From NCBI RefSeq assembly GCF_008728835.1, contig NZ_CP042582.1:2631001-2695000 (forward strand): a DNA stretch of 64,000 nucleotides. Direction: 5' to 3'. This document shows, one piece after another, positions 10,949-18,934 of this stretch. Below the pieces are notes generated by a model, which saw only the letters and a program-made list of their open reading frames with translations, was not told the origin of the DNA and made no database searches. The position numbers and the translations under genes were made by a program. The stretch's first letter is position 1. The number at the start of each line of letters is the position of its first letter. Source of the stretch: Hypericibacter adhaerens. GTDB lineage: Bacteria > Pseudomonadota > Alphaproteobacteria > Dongiales > Dongiaceae.

Positions 10949-11551
10949 ATGGCGTCCCTCTCCGTCCCTCCCTCCATCGCCCGCCGATCGAGGGCGGGCC
11001 TGTTGACGGCGGCGCTCGCCTTTGCGGGCCTGGCCGGCTGCGCGCAGAACGGCGTGATCTACAACTCGCAGAAATACCTCTCCGGCACGATGCTCTACGT
11101 GAATCATGCCGCCGGCTCGCTCATGCCGACCGTCATTCGCGGCAATCCTTCCTCGCTGCCCAAGGCCGACTTCGATCAGATCGTGCGCGACCACATGAAG
11201 GGCGCCAATTTCGGCGCACCCATCACCTTCGTGCCCGGCCCCGACAACCCGCCCTTCCCCGACCAGCGGGTCGTGCTGATCTTCAACGGGCCGATCGTGG
11301 GCCAGAAGGATCTCTGCTTGAACTCGATCTCGGGCGGCGGCGGCCCGGCCCAGGACGGCCGGATCGAGCTCGTGGCCGCCTTCTGCAGCGGCGACCGGCC
11401 GGTCTCGGCCCTCGAGGGCGGGATCGGCGGCATCACCGATCCGAACGACCCGCGTCTTCGGAGCTTCCTGCGCATGGTCGGCACGACGCTGTTCAATCCG
11501 AACAACCCGGACGACCGGCCTGACAACAGCCCCGAGCCGCCGGTTCCCTGA
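10949..11551 (+). CDS. Predicted lipoprotein of unknown function
   Basis: 200 residues from ATG 10949, preceded by GAGG. A lipoprotein signal peptide ends in the lipobox LAGC (AFAGLAGCAQNG), so the mature protein would be lipid-anchored. The mature part has a conserved-looking LIFNGPIVGQKDLCLN strand and a glycine-rich loop, and ends in a proline/asparagine-rich tail (NPNNPDDRPDNSPEPPVP). No family is recognised. A frame open to 10868 would add 27 non-signal residues and is not preferred. Confidence 0.65.
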   Translation: MASLSVPPSIARRSRAGLLTAALAFAGLAGCAQNGVIYNSQKYLSGTMLYVNHAAGSLMPTVIRGNPSSLPKADFDQIVRDHMKGANFGAPITFVPGPDNPPFPDQRVVLIFNGPIVGQKDLCLNSISGGGGPAQDGRIELVAAFCSGDRPVSALEGGIGGITDPNDPRLRSFLRMVGTTLFNPNNPDDRPDNSPEPPVP

Positions 11552-11588
11552 GCCCGGGGAGAAGCGGCTTCGAACCTCGACGCTTGGC

Positions 11589-12527
11589 CTAAGCCGAGGT
11601 CGATGCCGTCTGGCTGGCGGTCTCCTCGCCCTGGCAGCGATGCCGCCGTCTGGCGGCACCCGACCGCAAGCCCAGCATATGGCAGATCGCGAGGGTCAGC
11701 TCGGCGCGGTTGAGGGTGTAGATATGGAAATCGGTCACGCCCTGCGCGCGCAGCTTCAGGCACAGATCGACCGCGACCGTCGCCGCGATCAGCTCGCGCG
11801 TCGCCGGATCCTCGTCCAGTCCCTCGAAGGTGCGCGCGAGCCAGCCCGGGATCGAGGCGCCGCAGCGCCGGGCGAATTCCTGCACGGTCTTGAAGTTGGT
11901 GACCGGGAGAATGCCGGGCACGATCGGCGCCGTGATGCCCGCCGCCCGCGCCCGGTCCATGAAGCGCAGATAGGTCTCCGGCTCGAAGAAGAACTGCGTG
12001 ATGGCACGGCGCGCGCCGGCATCGAGCTTGCGCTTGAGATTGTCGAGATCGGCCTCGAGCGACGCGCTCTCGGGATGGCCCTCGGGATAGGCCGCGACCG
12101 AGATGTCGAAATCCTCGATCCTCATCAGGCCCGCAACCAGGTCGGCCGCGTCGCGATAGCCGTCCGGATGCGGCTGGTAGCGGCCATCCTGCACCGGCGG
12201 ATCGCCGCGCAAGGCGACGATGCGCGCGATGCCCGCGGCCGCGTAATCGCGCGCCACCTCGTCCACTTCGGCGCGCGTCTTGCCGACGCAGGTCAGGTGG
12301 CCCGCCACCGCCAGATCGGTGCGCTGCGCCAGGCGGCGCAGGGTGGCGAGCGTGCGATCCTGGGTCGAGCCGCCGGCGCCATAGGTCACCGAGACGAAAT
12401 CGGGCTGCAGCGCACTCAAGCGCTCGATGGTGTGCCAGAGCGCGCCTTCGTTCTCCCGCGTCTTGGGCGGGAAGAACTCGAACGAGACCTTGATGCGGTC
12501 CGAGATGTGGGTGGGAGCGCCGATCAT
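11589..12527 (-). CDS. metF: 5,10-methylenetetrahydrofolate reductase
   Basis: 312 residues from ATG 12527. It reduces methylenetetrahydrofolate to 5-methyltetrahydrofolate with FAD and NADH, feeding methionine synthase. The TIM-barrel signatures are intact: VSFEFFPPKT near the start with the catalytic glutamate, VSVTYGAGGSTQDRT, GHLTCVG, ALRGDPP, and the ITQFFFEPETYLRFMDRAR block. The C-terminal 15 residues are basic and serine-rich. Its ATG overlaps the stop of the upstream methyltransferase gene (ATGA), which implies translational coupling in one operon. Confidence 0.96.
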   Translation of the reverse strand: MIGAPTHISDRIKVSFEFFPPKTRENEGALWHTIERLSALQPDFVSVTYGAGGSTQDRTLATLRRLAQRTDLAVAGHLTCVGKTRAEVDEVARDYAAAGIARIVALRGDPPVQDGRYQPHPDGYRDAADLVAGLMRIEDFDISVAAYPEGHPESASLEADLDNLKRKLDAGARRAITQFFFEPETYLRFMDRARAAGITAPIVPGILPVTNFKTVQEFARRCGASIPGWLARTFEGLDEDPATRELIAATVAVDLCLKLRAQGVTDFHIYTLNRAELTLAICHMLGLRSGAARRRHRCQGEETASQTASTSA

Positions 12528-13555
12528 CGGGTCCGTTCCTTCCTGTTGCGGCCGGTGGTCCTGCTGCCGTCCTGATCCGCGTTGGCCCTGTCGGCCTGGG
12601 ATCGGATATCGACGGTCTGCCGGGCGAGCCAGAGCATCACCGTCAGCCGCTCGCCGCCCTTGCCGGGCTTGGGCTGCAGCGAACGCGAGGCCTCGAGCTT
12701 GAGCCCCGCGTCGCGGCACCAGGAGGCGATTTCGTCCTGGGTGAAGCCCAGGCGGCGGTGCGCGTGCTCGTCGCGCAGGAACTCGAGATTGTGCGGGGCG
12801 AAGTCGACGATCAGCAGCCGACCGTTCGGGCGCAAGAGCCTTGCCGCCTCCAGCAACGCGGCCGCGGGGTCGTCCAGATAATGCAGGACCAGATGCAGCG
12901 TCACGAGATCGGCCGAGGCGCTCTCGAGCGGCAGCGCGTAGAGATCGCCCTGGCGGACCTGGACATGGCGGAGCTCCGGCCGGTCGAGGCTGTGGCGCGC
13001 GATCGCGAGCATCTCGCGACTGAGATCGACGCCGATGCCGCTCTTCGCGCGCGGCGCCAAGAGCTCCAGCACGCGGCCCGTACCGGTGCCGAGATCGACG
13101 AGATCCCCTTCCACTTCCGGGCCCAGCAGGTCGAGGATCGCCGCTTCGACCTCCTTCTCGGGAATATGCAGCGCGCGGATCTGGTTCCACTCCGAGGCGC
13201 GGCCGCGGAAATAGGCGGCCGCCGTCTCGGCGCGTTGCTCGCGCACCACCGCCAGGCGCTCGAGATCGCGCGCCAGGGTCGGATCGTCCGAACGCAGCCG
13301 CTCGGTAAGGAAGCGGACCAGGGCGCCGCCGGGCCCCTTCTCGGCCGGCCGGAAGAACACCCAGCTCCCCTCCTGGAAGCGGTTGAGGAGGCCGGCGGCG
13401 ACGAGGAGCTTCAGGTGGCGGCTGAGCCGCGGCTGGCTCTGCCCCAGCACCTGGGTGAGCTCGGTCACGGTCAGCTCGGCCCGGGCCAGGACGGCCAGGA
13501 GCCGCAGTCGGGTCGGATCCCCCGCGGCACGCAAGGGGGCAAGAAGCTGTTCCAT
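12524..13555 (-). CDS. ArsR-type regulator fused to a SAM-dependent methyltransferase
   Basis: 343 residues from ATG 13555, which has GGGAGCG seven bases upstream. Residues 1-90 form an ArsR winged helix (AAGDPTRLRLLAVLARAELTVTELTQVLGQSQPRLSRHLKLL). Residues about 140-270 form a class I methyltransferase with VDLGTGTGRVLELLAP as motif I, then IGVDLSREML and the LHLVLHYLDDP block. The link to metF suggests it senses S-adenosylmethionine or S-adenosylhomocysteine and controls methionine-cycle genes, as SahR-type ArsR regulators do; that role is inferred. An AT-rich palindrome just upstream is the likely operator. The methyl acceptor, if any, is unknown. Confidence 0.9.
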   Translation of the reverse strand: MEQLLAPLRAAGDPTRLRLLAVLARAELTVTELTQVLGQSQPRLSRHLKLLVAAGLLNRFQEGSWVFFRPAEKGPGGALVRFLTERLRSDDPTLARDLERLAVVREQRAETAAAYFRGRASEWNQIRALHIPEKEVEAAILDLLGPEVEGDLVDLGTGTGRVLELLAPRAKSGIGVDLSREMLAIARHSLDRPELRHVQVRQGDLYALPLESASADLVTLHLVLHYLDDPAAALLEAARLLRPNGRLLIVDFAPHNLEFLRDEHAHRRLGFTQDEIASWCRDAGLKLEASRSLQPKPGKGGERLTVMLWLARQTVDIRSQADRANADQDGSRTTGRNRKERTR

Positions 13556-13584
13556 GGCGGCGCTCCCGATTGGCAAGCGCCATG

Positions 13585-13610
13585 ATGATATAAAAATATC
13601 CTTATGTCAT
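13585..13610. promoter_or_regulatory. Palindromic operator upstream of the ArsR-methyltransferase/metF operon
   Basis: Inverted repeat with 9-bp arms, ATGATATAA and TTATGTCAT (one mismatch), separated by 8 bases. It sits 30-55 bp upstream of the ATG at 13555 in an AT-rich island that probably holds the promoter. Position and symmetry fit autoregulation by the ArsR-type protein. Confidence 0.6.
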
Positions 13611-13635
13611 TATGAATGTTCCGAAGGCGCGAAAT

Positions 13636-14190
13636 TCAGCGAATCAGGGCCGACAACTCCTTGAATTCAGGCGTTCCCGCCTGGCCCAGCCACTCGAACA
13701 GCATCATCTCGGTGGTGACGATCTCGACCCCGTCGCGCGCCATCCGGTCGAGCGCTAGCTGCCGGCTCTCGGGCCTGCGGGAAGCGACCGCGTCGGCCAC
13801 CACGAACGGGGCGAGGCCCAGCTGCGGCAACCCCAAGGCCGTCTGCAGCACGCAGACATGGGCCTCCACACCCAGGATCACGGCCTGGTCGCGCCCCTGC
13901 TCCGCCAAGGCAAGGAGCTCGGCCTTGAGACCGGGATCGTCGGCGCAGGAGAAATGGGTCTTGGGCAGCGGGCTGACCTCGTTGCCGAGGAGACCGCGCA
14001 AGGCCGGATCGGTGGGACCCAGCCCTTTCGGGTATTGCTCGGAGACCAGGATCGGCAGGTCGAGACGTTTCGCCGCACGAATCAGGATGCCGGCCTGATG
14101 CAACAGCGGTTCGAGACCGGCCATGGCCGGTAGCAGCCGTTCCTGCATGTCGATGATGAGAAGGCAGGCGCGTTCGCGTTGCACCAGCAT
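13636..14190 (-). CDS. Isochorismatase-family cysteine hydrolase
   Basis: 184 residues from ATG 14190; a TTG seven codons upstream is less likely. The catalytic triad of the family is visible: the aspartate in LLIIDMQERL, a lysine in LPKTHFSC, and the nucleophile cysteine in GVEAHVCVLQTAL, which also has the usual cis-peptide (V-E) before it. The fold hydrolyses amides or isochorismate-like ethers; closest in style are YcaC-like hydrolases of unknown physiological substrate. It is divergent from the RNA helicase gene. Confidence 0.85.
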   Translation of the reverse strand: MLVQRERACLLIIDMQERLLPAMAGLEPLLHQAGILIRAAKRLDLPILVSEQYPKGLGPTDPALRGLLGNEVSPLPKTHFSCADDPGLKAELLALAEQGRDQAVILGVEAHVCVLQTALGLPQLGLAPFVVADAVASRRPESRQLALDRMARDGVEIVTTEMMLFEWLGQAGTPEFKELSALIR

Positions 14191-14391
14191 GGTAAATTCG
14201 GCTCCAGGCAAGGATTCCTTTGCGAATTCCGCGGCAGGTTACGGCATCGCCGGCCCGGGGCAAAGCCGCGCAGTCAGGGGCAAACGCTTGACTTTCCGCG
14301 GGAATTGCCTACTTATCCGGCAGCTTTGCGGCGAACTTTCGGGCCCTTCGCCGATTCCAGAGATCCCGTTCAGGCCCGCTTTCGGAAGCTA

Positions 14392-16020
14392 ATGAGTTTT
14401 GACGACCTTGGGCTCAGCCCAGAAGTTTTGCGCGCCATTGCCGAAGTCGGCTATCGCGAACCCACCCCCATCCAGGCGCAGGCCATTCCCATCGTGCAGA
14501 TGGGCCGAGACGTCCTCGGTTGCGCCCAGACCGGCACCGGCAAGACGGCCTCCTTCACCCTGCCGATGATCGACATCCTCGCGAGCGGCCGAGCCCGCGC
14601 GCGGATGCCCCGGTCTCTCATCCTCGAGCCGACGCGCGAGCTGGCCGCGCAGGTCGCCGAGAACTTCGACCTCTACGGCAAGTATCACAAGCTCTCCCAG
14701 GCGCTGCTGATCGGCGGCGAATCCTTCGCCGACCAGGAGAAGAAGCTCGATCGCGGCGTCGATGTGCTGATCGCCACGCCGGGCCGTCTCATCGACCTGT
14801 TCGAGCGCGGCAAGATCCTGATGAGCGACGTGAAGATCCTCGTCATCGACGAGGCCGATCGCATGCTGGACATGGGCTTCATCCCCGATGTCGAGCGCAT
14901 CGTCTCGCTGCTGCCGAAGATCCGCCAGACCCTCTTCTTCTCGGCGACCATGCCGCCGGAGATCAAGCGCCTCGCCGACGCCTTCCTGATGAACCCCAAG
15001 GAAATCTCCGTCGCTCCGCCCGCCTCGCCGGCGGCGACCGTGACCCAGGGCCTTGTGGTCGTCCAGGACGAGGACAAGCGCGAGGCACTGCGCCGGCTGC
15101 TGCGCGCCGAGCCGGTGAAGAACGCCCTCATCTTCTGCAACCGCAAGAAGGACGTGGACATCCTCTATCGCTCGCTGACGAAGCATGGCTTCAATGCCGG
15201 CCAGCTTCATGGCGACATGTCCCAGCCCAAGCGCACCGAGACGCTGGAGAAGTTCAAGAACGACGAGATCACGCTCCTGGTCTGCTCCGACGTTGCCGCG
15301 CGCGGCATCGACATCCAGGGCCTGAGCCACGTCTTCAATTTCGATGTGCCGATCCACGCCGAGGACTACATCCATCGCATCGGCCGCACCGGACGTGCCG
15401 GCCGCGAGGGCCGCGCCTTCACCATCGCGTCGCCCTATGACGGCCGCTTCGTCGAGGCGATCGAGAAGCTGATCGGCAAGCCCATCCCGCGCATCGAGAT
15501 CGAGGGCTTCGACGCCGTCGGGTTCGAGCCGGACGCCGAAGGCGGTCGCCGCCGTGGGCGTCGCCCCGCCCGCGGCACGGGCCGCGGCGAGAGCGAACGG
15601 CGCGGTGGCCGCGGCGGTCGTGGTCGCGGCGAGCGCAGCCGTCGCGAGCGGGCGCCCGAGGATGAGAATGTGATTGCAGCGGCCGCACCGGCCGCCGCCG
15701 AGCCGGCGGTCGTCGAGGAACGGCCCGTGGCCGCGGAACCGACGGAGCGTCCTGCCCGTGCGGAGCGGGCGGATCGCGAGGAACGCGCCGGCCGCAACCG
15801 CCGCCCGCGCCATTCCGCTGGCGAGGAGCGCCGCTCCAAGCCGGAGCCGATCCGCCATGACGGCTCGCATATGGATGCCTCGCGCAGCGAACGCCGCGCC
15901 GAGGAAGAGGACGACGCGCCGGTGCTCGCCTTCGGCGACCACATGCCGGCCTTCCTGCGCCACCCCGTGAAGCGGCCCGCGAGCCGCAGCGAGAGCGACG
16001 AGGAACGCGACGTCGCCTGA
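14392..16020 (+). CDS. rhlE: DEAD-box ATP-dependent RNA helicase (RhlE type)
   Basis: 542 residues from ATG 14392 (the open frame extends upstream without helicase sequence). All core motifs are present: Q-motif TPIQAQAIPI, Walker A AQTGTGKT, PTRELAAQ, DEAD box VIDEADRMLDMGF, SAT, and HRIGRTGRAGREG. The catalytic core ends near residue 390; the remaining 150 residues are an arginine/glycine- and then arginine/glutamate-rich disordered tail ending in an acidic stretch, a common RNA-binding extension in alphaproteobacterial RhlE proteins. It would remodel RNA duplexes, for example in ribosome assembly, mRNA decay or cold adaptation. It is followed by a hairpin terminator. Confidence 0.93.
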   Translation: MSFDDLGLSPEVLRAIAEVGYREPTPIQAQAIPIVQMGRDVLGCAQTGTGKTASFTLPMIDILASGRARARMPRSLILEPTRELAAQVAENFDLYGKYHKLSQALLIGGESFADQEKKLDRGVDVLIATPGRLIDLFERGKILMSDVKILVIDEADRMLDMGFIPDVERIVSLLPKIRQTLFFSATMPPEIKRLADAFLMNPKEISVAPPASPAATVTQGLVVVQDEDKREALRRLLRAEPVKNALIFCNRKKDVDILYRSLTKHGFNAGQLHGDMSQPKRTETLEKFKNDEITLLVCSDVAARGIDIQGLSHVFNFDVPIHAEDYIHRIGRTGRAGREGRAFTIASPYDGRFVEAIEKLIGKPIPRIEIEGFDAVGFEPDAEGGRRRGRRPARGTGRGESERRGGRGGRGRGERSRRERAPEDENVIAAAAPAAAEPAVVEERPVAAEPTERPARAERADREERAGRNRRPRHSAGEERRSKPEPIRHDGSHMDASRSERRAEEEDDAPVLAFGDHMPAFLRHPVKRPASRSESDEERDVA

Positions 16021-16052
16021 CGGCGGCGCTCCTGTCGCCCCGAGATCGGATC

Positions 16053-16091
16053 AGGCCCCTTTCGGCACCCGCCGGAAGGGGCCTTTCTCTT
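16053..16091 (+). terminator. Rho-independent terminator after the RNA helicase gene
   Basis: AGGCCCCTT (16053-16061) pairs with AAGGGGCCT (16076-16084) across a GC-rich loop and is followed by TTCTCTTT. It lies 33 bp after the helicase stop, before the peptidase gene. Confidence 0.85.
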
Positions 16092-16156
16092 TGCGCGGTG
16101 GCGCGGCATCTTTCAGGTCCCTGATCGATTCCAGACCCTCAGTGCCAGGATCGCCC

Positions 16157-17320
16157 ATGACCGCCCGACCCGCCTCGGAGGCGACCCCCTCCGGAAAGCC
16201 GCGCGCGCGAGCGCTCGGCATCCCCTTTGCCGGCACGCCCGGCCCCTTGAACGCGATCACCGATCTGCCGGGCCTGGCCGTCGGCTATGAAACCCTGATC
16301 CGGGGCGAAGGCGCCTTGCATGTGGGCCAAGGCCCGGTACGCACCGGCGTGACGGCGATCCTGCCGCGCGGACGCGATGGCGTCGGCGATCCTTGCGCCG
16401 CCGGCATGGTCTCGTTCAACGGCAATGGCGAGATGACCGGCACCGCCTGGATCGAGGAAACCGGGTCGCTCGACCTGCCGATCCTCATCACCAACACCCA
16501 TTCCGTCGGCGCCTGCCATATGGGCGCCATCGAATGGACCGTGCGGAATCACCCGAAGCTCGCCGAGGCCTGGCTGCTGCCGGTCGTGGGCGAAACCTGG
16601 GACGGCTATCTCAACGACATCAACGGCGCCCATGTGAAGCCGGAGCACGCGATCCTGGCGATCGATGCCGCCCGGGCCGGCCCGATCGAGGAAGGCTCGG
16701 TCGGCGGCGGAACAGGCATGAACTGCTATGCGTTCAAGGGCGGAAACGGCACCGCTTCCCGCCTCGTGGAGTACGGCCCCCATCGCTATATCGTGGGCGC
16801 TTTCGTCCAGGCCAATTTCGGCAGCCGCCACGAGCTGACCGTGGCGGGCGTGCCGGTCGGGCGCGCGCTGGCCGACGACAACCCGATGGAATCGCGCCGC
16901 CTGGCGGCACCGGCGGGCGCCGGATCGGTCATCGCCATGGTCGCTACCAACGCCCCGCTATTGCCCGGCCAATGCAAGGCGATGGCCCGGCGCATCGCCA
17001 TGGGCCTCGCCCGCACCGGCACGACCAGCTCGCATTTCTCCGGCGATCTCTTCCTCGCCTTCTCGACGGCCAATCGCGGCGCGCTCAAGAGCCGCTTTCC
17101 CGAAGGCAGTCCCGGCCCGGAAGAGTTCGATACGCTCCGCTTCGTGCCGTGGGGCCGCATGGATCCGTTCTATGCCGCGGCCGCCCACGCGATCGAGGAA
17201 GCGGTCGTCAACGCGCTCGTCGCCAACGAGACCATGATCGGCCGCGACGGGCATCGCACCCCGGCTCTGCCCCACGATCGCCTGGTCGCGTTGCTGCGCG
17301 AGCACCGCGCGATCGCGTGA
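16157..17320 (+). CDS. P1-family (S58, DmpA-type) aminopeptidase
   Basis: 387 residues from ATG 16157. The family is made as a proenzyme that cuts itself before a catalytic serine; here the site is Gly256-Ser257 in GAGSVIAMVATNAPLLPGQ, with the conserved SVGGGTGMNCYAFKGG and TNTHSVGAC motifs upstream. Known members release N-terminal D- or L-amino acids or cleave beta-peptides. There is no signal peptide, so it is probably cytosolic. It lies after the helicase terminator and has its own expression; the physiological substrate is unknown. Confidence 0.9.
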   Translation: MTARPASEATPSGKPRARALGIPFAGTPGPLNAITDLPGLAVGYETLIRGEGALHVGQGPVRTGVTAILPRGRDGVGDPCAAGMVSFNGNGEMTGTAWIEETGSLDLPILITNTHSVGACHMGAIEWTVRNHPKLAEAWLLPVVGETWDGYLNDINGAHVKPEHAILAIDAARAGPIEEGSVGGGTGMNCYAFKGGNGTASRLVEYGPHRYIVGAFVQANFGSRHELTVAGVPVGRALADDNPMESRRLAAPAGAGSVIAMVATNAPLLPGQCKAMARRIAMGLARTGTTSSHFSGDLFLAFSTANRGALKSRFPEGSPGPEEFDTLRFVPWGRMDPFYAAAAHAIEEAVVNALVANETMIGRDGHRTPALPHDRLVALLREHRAIA

Positions 17321-17329
17321 TCGGCGCCG

Positions 17330-17767
17330 TCAGGCGGCGAGACACCAAAGGGCAACGAGGGCCGCGGCCAATCCGAGGATGCTGCGCACGGCATGCAAGC
17401 CCGCCCAGCGCTCGATCAGGCGGCGGCTTTCCGCTCCCGCCTGTTCCGGCGCCATCGCATAGAGGCGGCGGTTGGTCGGCATGATCGCGATCAGGGTGTA
17501 GGGCCAGTTGGCGAGCATCAGCAGCGCCGGCAGGAACCATCCCCAGAAGCCCGACGCGACATAGGCCGCGATCCCGAGCAGGCCCCCGATGACGGCGAGG
17601 CTCGCCTGCATCGCGAAGCCGCGAACGTAGCTGGGCTTCCATTGCGTGAGCAAGGCGCGGTCATCGAGGCGGAGTCGCGCCGGCTGCTCGACCAGGTTGA
17701 TGTAGCAGGCGGCACCGGCAAAGGTCGCGGCGACCAGGAGCGTGAGCAACCCCAGGACGGGCATCAT
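17330..17767 (-). CDS. DUF1772-like (anthrone oxygenase family) integral membrane protein
   Basis: 145 residues with four predicted membrane helices (about residues 3-24, 50-72, 78-95, 125-143). The [22 protein letters not shown] and [18 protein letters not shown] segments match the DUF1772/anthrone-oxygenase-like family. Function in bacteria is unknown. It is convergent with the P1 peptidase gene (9-bp gap) and divergent from the TRAP genes. Confidence 0.8.
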   Translation of the reverse strand: MMPVLGLLTLLVAATFAGAACYINLVEQPARLRLDDRALLTQWKPSYVRGFAMQASLAVIGGLLGIAAYVASGFWGWFLPALLMLANWPYTLIAIMPTNRRLYAMAPEQAGAESRRLIERWAGLHAVRSILGLAAALVALWCLAA

Positions 17768-17959
17768 CCCTCCATTTTCGCCTTCCGGCTTTTCAAGGTT
17801 CCTCGCGAACGTCGCCTCATACTAACGTCTGAGACGTGCCTCCGGCTGCGGGGGTTTCATCCTGGCCGATCTTGGTAATAATCAGCGGCTTCCGTCGCGT
17901 TCCCTGGATTTCCGCCCCGCACGGTCTCCCGCCGCCATCACCATTGTAAGGAGAAGCCG

Positions 17960-18916
17960 ATGACCTCCATCACCCGCCGAACCCTGATCGCCGGTGCCGC
18001 CGGCTTCGCGGCCGCGATGACGTTCCGACAGGCTCGCGCGGACGAGTTCGTCAACATCCTGACCGGCGGAACCAGCGGGGTCTACTACCCGCTTGGCGTC
18101 GCCCTGTCGAAGATCTACGGGGAGAAGATCCCGGGCGTCCGCACCCAGGTCCAGGCGACCAAGGCCTCGGTGGAGAACTTGAATCTGCTTCAGAGCGACC
18201 GTGGCGAGCTGGCCTTCGCCCTGGGCGATTCGGTCAAGCTCGCTTGGGACGGAAATGAGGAGGCCGGTTTCAAGGCCAAGCTCGACAAGCTGCGCGGCCT
18301 GGCGGCCATCTATCCGAACTTCATCCAGATCGTCGCCTCGAAGGAATCCGGCATCAAGACGCTGGCGGACCTCAAGGGGAAAGGCCTTTCGGTCGGTGCG
18401 CCGAAATCCGGCACCGAGCTGAATGCGCGGGCGATCCTCGGCGCCGCCGGCATCACCTATGACGATCTGGGCCATGTCGAGTATCTGCCGTTCGGGGAAT
18501 CCGTCGAGCTCATCAAGAACCGCCAGCTCGACGCCACGCTCCAGTCGGCAGGGCTCGGGGTTTCCTCGATCCGCGATCTGGCCGCCTCGATCCCCATCGA
18601 GGTCGTCGCGATTCCAGCCGATATCGTCGCGAAGGTCGGGCTGCCCTATGTCGCGCGTGTCATTCCGGCCAACACCTATGACGGCCAGACCGCCGACGTA
18701 CCGACGGCCGCGGTCATCAATTTCCTGGTGACACGCGACGGCGTCTCCGACGATCTCGCCTATCAGATGACCCGTCAGCTCTTCGAGAATCTCGACGAGA
18801 TGGTGGCCGCCCACAAGGCCGCGAGCGACATCAAGCTCGCCGATGCGGCCAAGGACATGCCCATTCCGATCCATCCCGGGGCCGAGCGCTACTACAAGGA
18901 AAAGGGCGTGCTCTGA
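17960..18916 (+). CDS. TAXI-family TRAP transporter solute receptor
   Basis: 318 residues with a twin-arginine-like signal peptide (TRRTLIAGAAGFAAAM, cleavage after ARA) and a strong ribosome site (AAGGAG, 7 bases before ATG). The mature protein has the TAXI hallmarks: ILTGGTSGVYYPLGVALSKI at its start, QSDRGELAFALGD, LKGKGLSVGAPKSGTE and the PIHPGAERYYKE C-terminus. It binds a periplasmic organic ligand, often a dicarboxylate or glutamate-type acid, and delivers it to the membrane permease encoded next. The ligand cannot be read from sequence. Confidence 0.93.
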   Translation: MTSITRRTLIAGAAGFAAAMTFRQARADEFVNILTGGTSGVYYPLGVALSKIYGEKIPGVRTQVQATKASVENLNLLQSDRGELAFALGDSVKLAWDGNEEAGFKAKLDKLRGLAAIYPNFIQIVASKESGIKTLADLKGKGLSVGAPKSGTELNARAILGAAGITYDDLGHVEYLPFGESVELIKNRQLDATLQSAGLGVSSIRDLAASIPIEVVAIPADIVAKVGLPYVARVIPANTYDGQTADVPTAAVINFLVTRDGVSDDLAYQMTRQLFENLDEMVAAHKAASDIKLADAAKDMPIPIHPGAERYYKEKGVL

Positions 18917-18934
18917 CGCGGGGCACCGGTCCGC

